Origin: Tannerellaceae bacterium
GTDB lineage: Bacteria > Bacteroidota > Bacteroidia > Bacteroidales > Tannerellaceae
Direction: 5' to 3'
Length of the DNA stretch: 35,350 nt
Assembly: GCA_021201865.1 (NCBI GenBank)
Contig: JAJQEE010000040.1
Location: 18,505 to 53,854, forward strand
Under the pieces are notes generated by a model. That model did no database searches, was not told the origin of the DNA, and saw only the letters and a list, made by a program, of their open reading frames with translations. The position numbers were made by a program, and so were the translations under genes. Every line of letters begins with the position of its first letter. The first letter of the stretch is position 1. Positions 24,836 through 33,761 of the stretch are shown here, piece after piece.

Positions 24836-26680
24836 TTAGTCAGAGGAAACCTGTTTCAGGATGAATTGGATCAACGCAATAAAAACCTTTCCGAATTTTT
24901 CCAGTTTGGCTTCTCCTACGCCCCGGACTTCCCGGAATTCGTCTAAGCTCCGGGGTTTCCGGGCGACCATATCTTCGAGGGCGGCATCGGAGAAGATAAT
25001 ATAAGCGGGCATTTTTTCTTTTTCCGCTAACTGTTTCCGGAGTTGTTTCAGGGCATCCATCAACTTCTCTTCTACAGAACCATGCACTATCGGGCGGATT
25101 GGTTGTGCTTTGAACTTCTCTTTCTTTTCCCGCTTTTTCTTTTCCGGTTTGACCATTTCTTCCGGTTCGAGGTAAGTAGCCAGTTGCACTTCTATTTCTC
25201 CGAAAAGTGCCTTGCGGCCTAAGGGGGTTACTTTTAGTACACTACCGTTTGCATAGTCAATTTCTATATATCCCAAATGGAGCATCTGGTACAGATATTC
25301 TTTCCAGACTTTATACGGCAGATCCCGTCCGGCTCCGTAGGTCTTCAATTTATCATAGCCCAACCGGAGGAGGTCAATTCTGCCGGAAGCCCGCAGAATA
25401 TCGATCAGCATTTGTATCCCTACTTTTTCGTTGGTGCGCAGGATCCCGCTTAAAGCTTTTTGGACCAGGATGGTTCCGTCGAACCGTTGGGGAGGATTCT
25501 TACATACATCACAGTTGCCGCAGTCATGCTGCGCTTCTTCCCCAAAATAATTCAGCAGGATACGACGGCGGCAGATATCTGTTTCGCAATAGCGTTGCAT
25601 CCGGTGCAGCTTTTCCAGATTGATCTCCATTTGTCCGCGTTCTTCGGCAAATCTGCGCAGTAGCACCAGATCCCCTAAGGAATAGAACAGGAGGGTGTCA
25701 CTTTTCATTCCATCCCGTCCGGCACATCCGATCTCCTGATAGTAGTTTTCTATGCTTCCGGGCATATTGTAATGGATCACCCAGCGAACATTGCTTTTAT
25801 CAATTCCCATACCAAACGCTACTGTGGCGCACACCACCTCTACCCGGTCATTAATAAAGTCATTCTGTGCCTGTTCCCGGGTGTTTGCATTCAGACCGGC
25901 GTGATAGGCTACGGCTTTGATATTGAATCTGGCGAGTTCTTCTGCAACTGCCACGGTGTCATTTCGTTTCATGCAGTAAATGATGCCGCTTTGCCCTCTT
26001 CGCGAACGAATAAAGTTGACGATAGAAGTGATTTTCTCCTTTTTCCCCAGTCCTTTCCGCACGGTAAGGGATAGATTGGGCCGGTCAAACGAGGAAATAA
26101 AGACTTCCGGATCTTTCAGGTTGAGTTGTTTGAGGATATCGGCCCGGGTTACTTTATCTGCGGTAGCTGTCAGGGCAATCATCGGAACGTCCGGAAACCG
26201 TTCTTTCAGAACAGCCAACTGAGTATATTCCGGCCGGAAATCATGTCCCCAGTGGGATACACAGTGTGCTTCGTCAATAGCAATCAGGGAGATCTCCATC
26301 CGGGGAAGCAGCCAGTCCAGTTCTCCGACCAGTCCTTCCGGGGAAATATAAAGTAGTTTGATCTTTCCCTGGATGCAATGTTGTTTGATCCGTTGTTTTT
26401 CCTCTTCCGGCAGCATGCTGTTCAGGGCTGCGGCGGGAATCCCGTTTGCCACCAATCCTTCCACCTGGTCTTTCATCAGTGCGATCAGGGGAGAGACAAC
26501 GATTGTAGTACCTGGCAGGTAGATCGCCGGTAACTGGAAACAGATGGACTTACCTCCTCCGGTAGGCATTAAGACCAAGGCATCTTTCTTCTGTAAAATA
26601 CGTTGAATGATCTCTGCCTGCAAAGGACGGAACGTGGAATATCCGAAAAACTTTTTGAGTAGTAACTGTATTTCTTTCAT
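24836..26680 (-). CDS. recQ: ATP-dependent DNA helicase RecQ
   Basis: The ATG at 26680 (MKEIQLLLKKFFGYSTFRPLQ) gives 614 residues; a longer frame adds a hydrophobic stretch foreign to RecQ. Helicase motifs run in order: LMPTGGGKSIC (I), IDEAHCVSHWGHDFRPEY (II), ALTATADK (III), IIYCMKR (IV), GMGIDKSNVRWVIHYNMP (V) and QEIGCAGRDG (VI). A zinc-binding part (CETDICRRR through CGNCDVC), a winged-helix region and a C-terminal HRDC domain (about 530-614) follow. It unwinds DNA 3'-5' in recombination and repair. Bacteroidetes often carry two RecQ genes; this is one of the shorter form. Confidence 0.95.
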   Translation of the reverse strand: MKEIQLLLKKFFGYSTFRPLQAEIIQRILQKKDALVLMPTGGGKSICFQLPAIYLPGTTIVVSPLIALMKDQVEGLVANGIPAAALNSMLPEEEKQRIKQHCIQGKIKLLYISPEGLVGELDWLLPRMEISLIAIDEAHCVSHWGHDFRPEYTQLAVLKERFPDVPMIALTATADKVTRADILKQLNLKDPEVFISSFDRPNLSLTVRKGLGKKEKITSIVNFIRSRRGQSGIIYCMKRNDTVAVAEELARFNIKAVAYHAGLNANTREQAQNDFINDRVEVVCATVAFGMGIDKSNVRWVIHYNMPGSIENYYQEIGCAGRDGMKSDTLLFYSLGDLVLLRRFAEERGQMEINLEKLHRMQRYCETDICRRRILLNYFGEEAQHDCGNCDVCKNPPQRFDGTILVQKALSGILRTNEKVGIQMLIDILRASGRIDLLRLGYDKLKTYGAGRDLPYKVWKEYLYQMLHLGYIEIDYANGSVLKVTPLGRKALFGEIEVQLATYLEPEEMVKPEKKKREKKEKFKAQPIRPIVHGSVEEKLMDALKQLRKQLAEKEKMPAYIIFSDAALEDMVARKPRSLDEFREVRGVGEAKLEKFGKVFIALIQFILKQVSSD

Positions 26681-26779
26681 ATGAATAGGTTTGGTAAAGA
26701 TAGTCAAAAATAGCCAGACAAAGATAAAGCAATAACTTTTTATAAACAATAGAGAGCAGGGGAGATAAGTCTAAGGTTC

Positions 26780-26829
26780 AAACCTTAAACTATAAACCTT
26801 AAACTTTGAACTTTAAACCTTAAATTTTG
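26780..26829. repeat. Short degenerate tandem repeat in the ECF sigma promoter
   Basis: AAACCTTAAACTAT (26780-26793), AAACCTTAAACTTTG (26794-26808) and AAACCTTAAATTTTG (26815-26829) are near-copies. The first overlaps a palindrome AAGGTT-CA-AACCTT (26773-26786). The second contains the promoter's TTTG box. Confidence 0.7.
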
Positions 26830-26837
26830 TATATTTG
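26805..26837 (+). promoter_or_regulatory. Bacteroidetes-type promoter for the ECF sigma factor gene
   Basis: TTTG (26805-26808), 21 bases, then TATATTTG (26830-26837) is a full -33/-7 match 19 bases before the ATG at 26857. It lies inside the AAACCTTAAA repeat tract. Confidence 0.75.
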
Positions 26838-26856
26838 CTTAGTCAAGGTCTAATGT

Positions 26857-27447
26857 ATGCTGAAACTAAAGGAGGACGACATATTAATCCGCGTTAACCA
26901 GGGAGATATAAAATCATTTGAACGATTGTATAGTACTTTCTATGTCTATCTCTGCGCCGTAGCCACTAAATATATTTATGATGCGGAAACTGCCAAAGAG
27001 ATTGTGAATGATGTGTTTGTCAGTATCTGGAATAACCATACTCTATTAACTGCTCCGGTAAATGCCTATCTGGTCAGGGCCGTAAAGAACCGGTGTCTTA
27101 ATCATCTTCGGCAGAAACGTCTGGAAGAGGTACCTTTAACTGATATCCAGGAAAACCTGCTTCATTTCCGGGAGGGACTGGTCGGGCAGCCGGAAGAACC
27201 CTTGCAGCATCTGGAGCAGGAGGAATCGCAGGAGAAAGTACTGAAAGCGATCAATCTTCTTCCTAAAAAATGCAGGGATATATTTATTCAATATCTGTAT
27301 CACAATAAATCGTCTGAAGAGATTGCGGCTGAGCAGCATATCAGTTCCAGTACCGTACGGGTACAAATCAAAATTGCCCTTACTAAACTGAAGCCACTTT
27401 TAAAGGATATAACCATTACTTCCCTGGCCTTTTTTCATTTTTTTTAA
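26857..27447 (+). CDS. ECF-type RNA polymerase sigma factor (Bacteroides expansion family)
   Basis: The 196-residue product has sigma region 2 (DIKSFERLYSTFYVYLCAVATKY, FVSIWNN) and region 4 with a helix-turn-helix (LPKKCRDIFIQYLYHNKSSEEIAAEQHISSSTVRVQI). It belongs to the large Bacteroidetes ECF group paired with FecR anti-sigma factors. With the following fecR-like gene and STN-bearing SusC it should form a surface-signal relay that induces this locus when the glycan is present. Confidence 0.94.
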   Translation: MLKLKEDDILIRVNQGDIKSFERLYSTFYVYLCAVATKYIYDAETAKEIVNDVFVSIWNNHTLLTAPVNAYLVRAVKNRCLNHLRQKRLEEVPLTDIQENLLHFREGLVGQPEEPLQHLEQEESQEKVLKAINLLPKKCRDIFIQYLYHNKSSEEIAAEQHISSSTVRVQIKIALTKLKPLLKDITITSLAFFHFF

Positions 27448-27534
27448 AAATAATCCGGTTTCTTTTAAACGCTTCTTCTCTTTTGGGTGTATATAATAGA
27501 AATAGCACACGAAACAGATACCTTAAAAAGTATT

Positions 27535-28548
27535 ATGGAAGAACAACATTTACAAACTCTTCTTTTTCATTATTTTTCCGGACAGGCGGCCCCGGAAGAG
27601 GAAAAAGAGATATGGGAATGGCTGGAAGCGGATGAGCAGAATAAAAAGATCTTTGCTGAAATGTCGGACTGGTGGGCTACCGTCCATGTCCCTTTATTCA
27701 TATCAGACAGAAAAGCTGATTTTATAAAGCATTTCGGAACCGTCAGTTCTGCCGGAAGCTTCCGGAAAAAGCAATTCCATTTAAACAGGCTGGTAAAGAT
27801 TGCTGCCTCTGTCCTGATCTTATTTGGGATCGGATCGTTGGGATATGAGGCCGGAAAAAATGCTTTCCCGGAACAGGAAAAGATCGTGTATCTGGAAACG
27901 GCAGTTCCTTTGGGAGCCAATAGCCGGATGATCTTACCGGATGAATCCGACGTATGGATTAATGCAGGTTCTACCTTGATCTATAAAGAAGATCCTGCTT
28001 CCGGACTCAGGGAGGTGGAATTAAAAGGAGAGGCCTACTTTGAAGTGGCTCCGGACCCTGCCCGGCCATTTGTCATAAAGACCGGTGGCATGGAGGTAAA
28101 AGTGTTAGGGACCAGTTTCAATGTAAAGGCGTATGAAGAGGAGGAAACAGTGGATGTGGTGTTGGTTTCCGGGAAAGTCCATGTCCGTGTGCCCCGTAAG
28201 GAAGAACAGGCAGAAATGGAAATGATCCCCAGTACATTATTGAGTTATCATAAAACAACAGCAGATGTTTCTGTGGAAAGGGTAGTCGCTTCGGATTTTT
28301 ATCTCTGGAAAGAGGGGGTGATCCGGTTTCATAACAAAACTTTTCAACAGTTGATCCCTCAACTGGAACGGAAATTTAATGTGAAGATTGATCTGCAAAG
28401 TAGCCGTCTGGCTCAGGAGGTCTTTTCCGGTAGCTTTACGGCAGACTATACGCTTCAGGATATACTAGAGGAAGTGGATATAGAAAAGAAATATACTTGG
28501 AGCCGGCAGGATTCCGGAATGATTATACGCGATAAATCACCAAAATAG
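27535..28548 (+). CDS. FecR family anti-sigma factor
   Basis: The ATG at 27535 (MEEQHLQTLLFHYFSGQA) gives 337 residues; an upstream GTG start is less like the family. The N-terminal cytoplasmic part binds the sigma factor (EEEKEIWEWLEADEQNKKIF), a membrane helix lies near KIAASVLILFGIGSLGYEAG, and the periplasmic FecR domain follows (TAVPLGANSRMILPDESDVWINAGSTL, GEAYFEVA, VKVLGTSFNVKAY). The C-terminal DUF4974-type part (FHNKTFQQLIPQLERKFNV) probably contacts the SusC STN domain. It sits 87 bases after the sigma gene. Confidence 0.93.
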   Translation: MEEQHLQTLLFHYFSGQAAPEEEKEIWEWLEADEQNKKIFAEMSDWWATVHVPLFISDRKADFIKHFGTVSSAGSFRKKQFHLNRLVKIAASVLILFGIGSLGYEAGKNAFPEQEKIVYLETAVPLGANSRMILPDESDVWINAGSTLIYKEDPASGLREVELKGEAYFEVAPDPARPFVIKTGGMEVKVLGTSFNVKAYEEEETVDVVLVSGKVHVRVPRKEEQAEMEMIPSTLLSYHKTTADVSVERVVASDFYLWKEGVIRFHNKTFQQLIPQLERKFNVKIDLQSSRLAQEVFSGSFTADYTLQDILEEVDIEKKYTWSRQDSGMIIRDKSPK

Positions 28549-28648
28549 ACATAGCTTATGGATAACAAATTACTTAAACCGAAAACTGAAATTTGAATTT
28601 GGGAATTGCTAAACGTATTGAATAACAGTATTTATTAAATCTAATTAC

Positions 28649-31600
28649 ATGAAGAAGTATTTTTCAAACAAGACAACCAGATTGTTGGTTGCCGCCCTCC
28701 TTTGGGGCTCCGCGCCAATACTCCCGGGAGCCGTGCATGCATCGGAATTAGAGACATACACGATGTCTGTACAGTTGCAGAACACGACCCTGAAAGAACT
28801 TTTTGAGTTAATCGAAGAAAAGTTTGATTGTTCCTTCCTTATCAGAAACAATGACATTGATCTGAATGAGCGTATCACGATTGATATGACAGACCGTTCG
28901 GTGGAAGAGATTCTGAAGAGTGCCCTGAAAAATCAGGAGGCTGAATTTGTAGTGAATGAGAATCGTATCATTGTTTACAAATCCTCTTCTGAATCTACGA
29001 ACAAGCCCAAACCTGATATCACACAGGTAACACAACAGACCGTTAAGGTAACCGGTGTTGTTGTGGATGCGATGACCGGGGAACCGGTGATTGGTGCCAA
29101 CCTGTTGGTCAAGGACAGTTCTACCGGGACCAGTACGGATTTTGATGGCAATTTTGCTATCGATGTTCCGGCAGGTACTACCCTGATCGTTTCCTACATT
29201 GGGTATAACAACCAGGAAGTTCTGGCACAGGCTAACCCGATGACCATCCGTTTAGTGGAGGATACGAAAGCACTGGATGAAGTGGTGGTAGTGGGGTATA
29301 CCGTGCAGCGGAGAGAAAGTCTGACCGGCGCGATGCAGGTGGTGAGTGGGGAGACACTGACGACCAATACGACTCCATCGGTAGAAAATATGCTGGTGGG
29401 TAAATCGGCCGGGGTTTCCGTGACACCGGGTTCCGGACAACCGGGTGCGGCTGGTAAAGTGGTGATCCGTGGTAAATCGACCATCAACGGTAGTTCAGAC
29501 CCGCTTTGGGTGATTGATGGTGTGATCGTGGGTACTAATTCCGGTGATCTGAATCCTGCGGATATTGCTTCCATGTCTATTTTGAAAGACGCTGCATCGA
29601 CTGCTATTTATGGTTCCCAGGGTGCGAATGGGGTGATTGTGGTAACGACCAAAAAAGGCCGTGCAGGCAAATCCTCTGTGAATGCCTCTGTTAAGTTGGG
29701 TGTGAACCAGTTGACCCAGGGGAAACCTGCAGATGATGAATGGGACTGAATTATATGATTATTTCAGGAGCTTCCCGAATCAGGACAAGATCACCTTCGG
29801 CCGTTATGATGAGGATTTGAGAAATGCGAATTATGACTGGTTTAAAGAAGGAACCAAATTAGGTTTCACACAGGATTATAATGTTTCTGTCAGTGGCGGG
29901 TCTGAAAAGATCAGGACCTACACGTCCATCGGATATTATAACGAAGAGGGAGCTGTAAAGGATTATGATTATTCCCGTTACAATTTCCGTTTCAATGTGG
30001 ACTATGATGTGACAGACTGGTTAAAGATCAAACCCCAGATCAGCGCATCCCGCAGGGATATTATGGATCAGGCACCGGATATCAGTGTGTTTTATAGCCT
30101 TCTGCCCTGGGATTCTCCTTATAATAGTGAGGGTAATTTAGTGGGATACCGTCCGTCTGAATGGGTGAAAAGTACAGGTAATAACCATATGTATGACCTG
30201 CAATGGAATTTTGAAAAGACCCTGGCGTATGAAGTGATGGGGAATCTGGATTTTGATGTGAAACTGACTGACTGGTTGACCTTTGCTTCAGTTAACAGTT
30301 ACAGATACATCAGCCGGACCCGTAAAAACTATGAAGATCCCCGTTCCCGGGATGGTGCAGGTTACAACGGAAACCTGACAGATAAGATTGAACAATCTTA
30401 CCGGGTGTATAGTAACCAGTTGTTACGTTTCAATAAACTATTGGATAAGCATAGTATCAGCGGAATTTTAGCGTATGAGTGGAATTCATATACATTTACC
30501 AAAAACGAATCTACGGTAAGCGGTTTCGGTGCCGGATTCACAGTTGCCGATGCGGCTGCAACTCCCCGTACGATTGTAGGGGGCACAGGAAGAGTATGCC
30601 GTGCAGTCTTTCCTGGCCAATGTGAACTATGCCTACGACCATAAGTATCTGGCACAGGTCTCTTTCCGCCGGGATGGTGCTTCCAACTTCGGGGTGGATG
30701 CCAGGTATGATAATTTCTTTTCTTTGAGCGGTGGGTGGAATGTCCACCGGGAGGATTTCTTTACTTTAGATTTTGTCAACCAGTTGAAACTACGTGCCAG
30801 CTATGGTTCGGTCGGTAAACGTCCGGAAGAGTATTATCCTCAGTATTTCCTGTATGATACACAGAGTTATGATGAAGTGCCGGGTGGAATTATTACCCAG
30901 ATCGAGAATAAGGATCTCACCTGGGAAAAGACCTACACAACCGGTATCGGTCTGGACCTGACCCTGTTTGAGCGTCTGGATATCAGCCTGGATTATTACA
31001 ATAAGAATACGTCCAATTTATTATATGAAGTGCCTCTGCCTTCCGTAACCGGTCTGAACAAATCCTGGCAGAATGTAGGTTCTGTCCGTAACCGTGGATT
31101 TGAGGTGACGGTGTCTTATGATGTGCTCAGGGATCTGAAGGACTGGGACTGGAGTATCAGTGCAAATCTGGGTCTGAACCGGAACCAGGTCCGGGAGTTA
31201 TATGGGGATCAGCCGGAGATTATTTTAACAACAAACTCCGGGGTATTGGATAATGCCAATATTCTGTTGAAACCCGGCATGGATATGGATACCTGGTATC
31301 TGACCGAGTGGGCAGGAGTAAATGCACAGACAGGCCAGCCCCAGTGGTATATGACCAATGATGCCGGTGAGCGGGTGATCACGAATGATTATAGGGAGGC
31401 TTCTTCCCATAAAGTGGCAGTAGGAACTTCCAGTCCGGATTTCTTCGGGGGATTCTCTACGGATCTGCGATATAAGAACTTTGATCTGTCCGCTTTCTTC
31501 AGCTATTCGGTGGGTGGAAAGATCTATAACTATAACCGGATTGAATATGATTCGGATGGGGCTTATAATGACAGGAACCAGATGAAACTACAGAAAGGTT

Positions 31601-31950
31601 GGAACCGTTGGGAAAAACCGGGGGATATAGCTACCCATCCGGCAGCTTCTTATGGGAATGGTTCCGGATTCAATAAAGGTTCTTCCCGTCATCTGGAAAG
31701 TGCTACTTATCTGAAGATGAAATCACTAAGTATTGGGTATAATTTCAATCTGCCTAAACTGCACATTTCTAATATGAGAGTTTACTTCAGTGCCGAAAAC
31801 CTCTTTACGATTACCGGCTTTTCCGGTATTGATCCGGAATTGCCACCCTCTTATATTGCCCGGGAAGATAAATATAAAATCTCAGGGGTAGCAACCAGTA
31901 TTTATCCCCAGACACGTAAGTTTATGTTTGGTTTGAATCTTAATTTCTAA
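28649..31950 (+). pseudogene. SusC/RagA-type TonB-dependent transporter with STN domain, two +1 frameshifts
   Basis: Three consecutive frames (28649-29749, 29733-30644, 30601-31950) are parts of one SusC. Order: signal peptide (ending VHA), STN signalling domain (about 30-110; MSVQLQNTTLKELFELIEEKF), carboxypeptidase-regulatory domain (KVTGVVVDAMTGEPVIGANL), plug (DEVVVVGYTVQRRESLTGA) and barrel ending FGLNLNF. Dropping one G from GGGG near 29718-29721 gives TQGNLQMMNGTELYDYF, and one G from GGGGG near 30579-30583 gives IVGAQEEYAVQSFLANV; both are typical SusC text. The result is 1099 residues, an ordinary length. The STN domain fits the ECF/FecR pair upstream. As written the gene cannot make a full barrel. 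Confidence 0.88.
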
Positions 31951-31961
31951 ATTGACGGAAA

Positions 31962-33632
31962 ATGAAAAAGATATTCATATTTATAATGGCTGTTTGTACG
32001 TTCACAGCATGTGATCTGGAACGGTTTCCTTATGACCAGTATACACAGGAACAGGTGGAGGATGATATTGAGATCCTGTTAACCGGATGCTATTCCCGTC
32101 TGAAAAGCTGGTCTAACAATATGCACTATGTCGGCGAGTTTGGCGGAGATAATGTGATGAAGCAGGCCACTTCTACGGATTCCTGGTTTGAATTCATTTC
32201 TTACAACCATACACCGACCAATGCCCGTATGAAAACTTTCTGGACAGATAGTTACAAAGTCATTTCCCAGGCCAGCGATATCATTAAGCTGGCAAATGAG
32301 GGTAATTACGGAGATGTGGACCAGCTCACTGGAGAGGCCTATTGCCTTCGTGGAATGATGTATTTCTATTTATGCCGTACGTTTGGAAGACCTTATTATC
32401 AGGACCCGGAAACCAACCTGGGGGTTCGGTTTGTCTATGGACTTCCGGAGGATATGAACAACCTGGTGTTACCGGACAGGGCTACTGTAAAAGAAACCTA
32501 TGAGCAGGCCATTGCGGACCTGGAAAAGGCGGAATCCCTGTTACCGGCCGGAAGGAGATCGATCTATGCTTCTAAAGAAGTGGCACAGGCACTACTTTCC
32601 CGTCTCTATCTGTATATGAGCGGAACCTATGAGAATCCGCAAACAGAATATGCGGATAAAGCAATCCATTATGCAGACCTGGTGATCAATTCCGGAAACT
32701 ATGAGCTGTTGCCCCGGGAGAATTTCCTGAAATATAATGAACTGGAACCGGATGCTCCTTCCCAGACGGAAACGATCTTTGCGGTTAAAAGAGTTTTGTC
32801 TGAATTTACGAGCAGTGACCTGTTCGGAAGTATCGGAGGGATGTATTCCACGATTTACGGAGTAGGATGGGGAGAAGTGTATGCAAGTGGTGACTATCTG
32901 GACCTGTTGTATGAAGTAGAAAATAAAGGGGATGCCCGCTGGGCATTTATTGCGCCGGAATATACGTCGGAAGACCAGGAAGTTTTCCGGTATATCATTA
33001 CACAACAAACGGATAAGGGGGAGATCACCGGCTATACGTATCGTCAGGATACCATTACCGGTAATCCCGGAAACTACTCTGTCAGAATAGACGGAGTCAA
33101 CTATCCGCTGACACTGGTAAAAGAAGCGGACCGGACCTATTCTGTTAATTATAAAGGTATGGTCTATACCGGACATATCGATCAGCAAATGGCCGTTAGT
33201 AACGGTTATCCGCAGTTTTTCATTATTAAATGTTCGATGCAGGGTGGAGAGAGCCAGTTGCATTCTCCGATCGTGATTCGTTTGGCGGAACTGTATCTGA
33301 ATAAAGCGGAGGCGTATGCGAAGAAAGGGGATTATGCCAGTGCGTTGCAGGCGTTGAACCGGGTCCGCGGAAGGGCGATCACGGGTGGTGAATATGAATC
33401 CTTAACAGCGGAGAATGCGGCTGAACGGATTATTAAAGAAAGACGTCTGGAATTAGCCTTTGAAGCGCACCGTACGGTCGATATCTACAGACTGGGGCAA
33501 ACCCTGAAACGTCCGTATCCGGGAATTCATAACCAATTGCTGGAAGTGCCGGCTACCAGTAACCGGGTGATCCAGTATATTCCTTTAGATGAGATCAATG
33601 CCTATCCGGGATCGTTAACTCAGAATCCGTGA
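31962..33632 (+). CDS. SusD/RagB-type outer-membrane glycan-binding lipoprotein
   Basis: The 556-residue product starts with a lipoprotein signal (lipobox around FTAC, Cys17) and has SusD-family TPR-like helices: GEAYCLRGMMYFYLCRTFGRPY, YEQAIADLEKAESLLP, VAQALLSRLYLYM and the C-terminal LAELYLNKAEAYAKKGDYASALQALNRVRGRA, then RIIKERRLELAFEAHRTVDIYRLG. It would cap the SusC barrel and bind glycan at the cell surface. It starts 11 bases after the susC stop, as in most polysaccharide utilisation loci. A ~70-residue insertion (about 345-410) is strand-rich. Confidence 0.95.
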   Translation: MKKIFIFIMAVCTFTACDLERFPYDQYTQEQVEDDIEILLTGCYSRLKSWSNNMHYVGEFGGDNVMKQATSTDSWFEFISYNHTPTNARMKTFWTDSYKVISQASDIIKLANEGNYGDVDQLTGEAYCLRGMMYFYLCRTFGRPYYQDPETNLGVRFVYGLPEDMNNLVLPDRATVKETYEQAIADLEKAESLLPAGRRSIYASKEVAQALLSRLYLYMSGTYENPQTEYADKAIHYADLVINSGNYELLPRENFLKYNELEPDAPSQTETIFAVKRVLSEFTSSDLFGSIGGMYSTIYGVGWGEVYASGDYLDLLYEVENKGDARWAFIAPEYTSEDQEVFRYIITQQTDKGEITGYTYRQDTITGNPGNYSVRIDGVNYPLTLVKEADRTYSVNYKGMVYTGHIDQQMAVSNGYPQFFIIKCSMQGGESQLHSPIVIRLAELYLNKAEAYAKKGDYASALQALNRVRGRAITGGEYESLTAENAAERIIKERRLELAFEAHRTVDIYRLGQTLKRPYPGIHNQLLEVPATSNRVIQYIPLDEINAYPGSLTQNP

Positions 33633-33686
33633 TCCGGAGAAATTATAGGGGAACAAAAAAATAAAGAACTTTTCATAAACACGCAG

Positions 33687-33743
33687 GTAAGTAACAAAAG
33701 AGGGCCATTTTTTGAATAAAATACCCTACTTTTGTTTACTTAC
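33687..33743 (+). promoter_or_regulatory. Long inverted repeat overlapping the GH109 gene promoter
   Basis: GTAAGTAACAAAAGAGGG (33687-33704) is the near-perfect inverse of CCCTACTTTTGTTTACTTAC (33724-33743), giving 18 paired bases with two one-base bulges and a 19-base loop. The right arm contains TACTTTTG (33727-33734), a -7 box. An operator or a leader hairpin controlling the next gene is plausible; no T run follows, so a plain terminator is unlikely. Confidence 0.6.
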
Positions 33744-33761
33744 TTCAAAATACAGATTGAA

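Noticed and set aside
28649..31950. Programmed ribosomal frameshifting in susC
   Set aside because: Both shifts require removing a base from the message frame (+1) at simple G runs, without a slippery heptamer, stop-codon context or stimulatory hairpin that I can see, and SusC proteins are not known to need this.
32592..33263. A 223-codon minus-strand frame inside susD
   Set aside because: It is fully antisense to a strong SusD gene and shows no domain, signal or initiation context.
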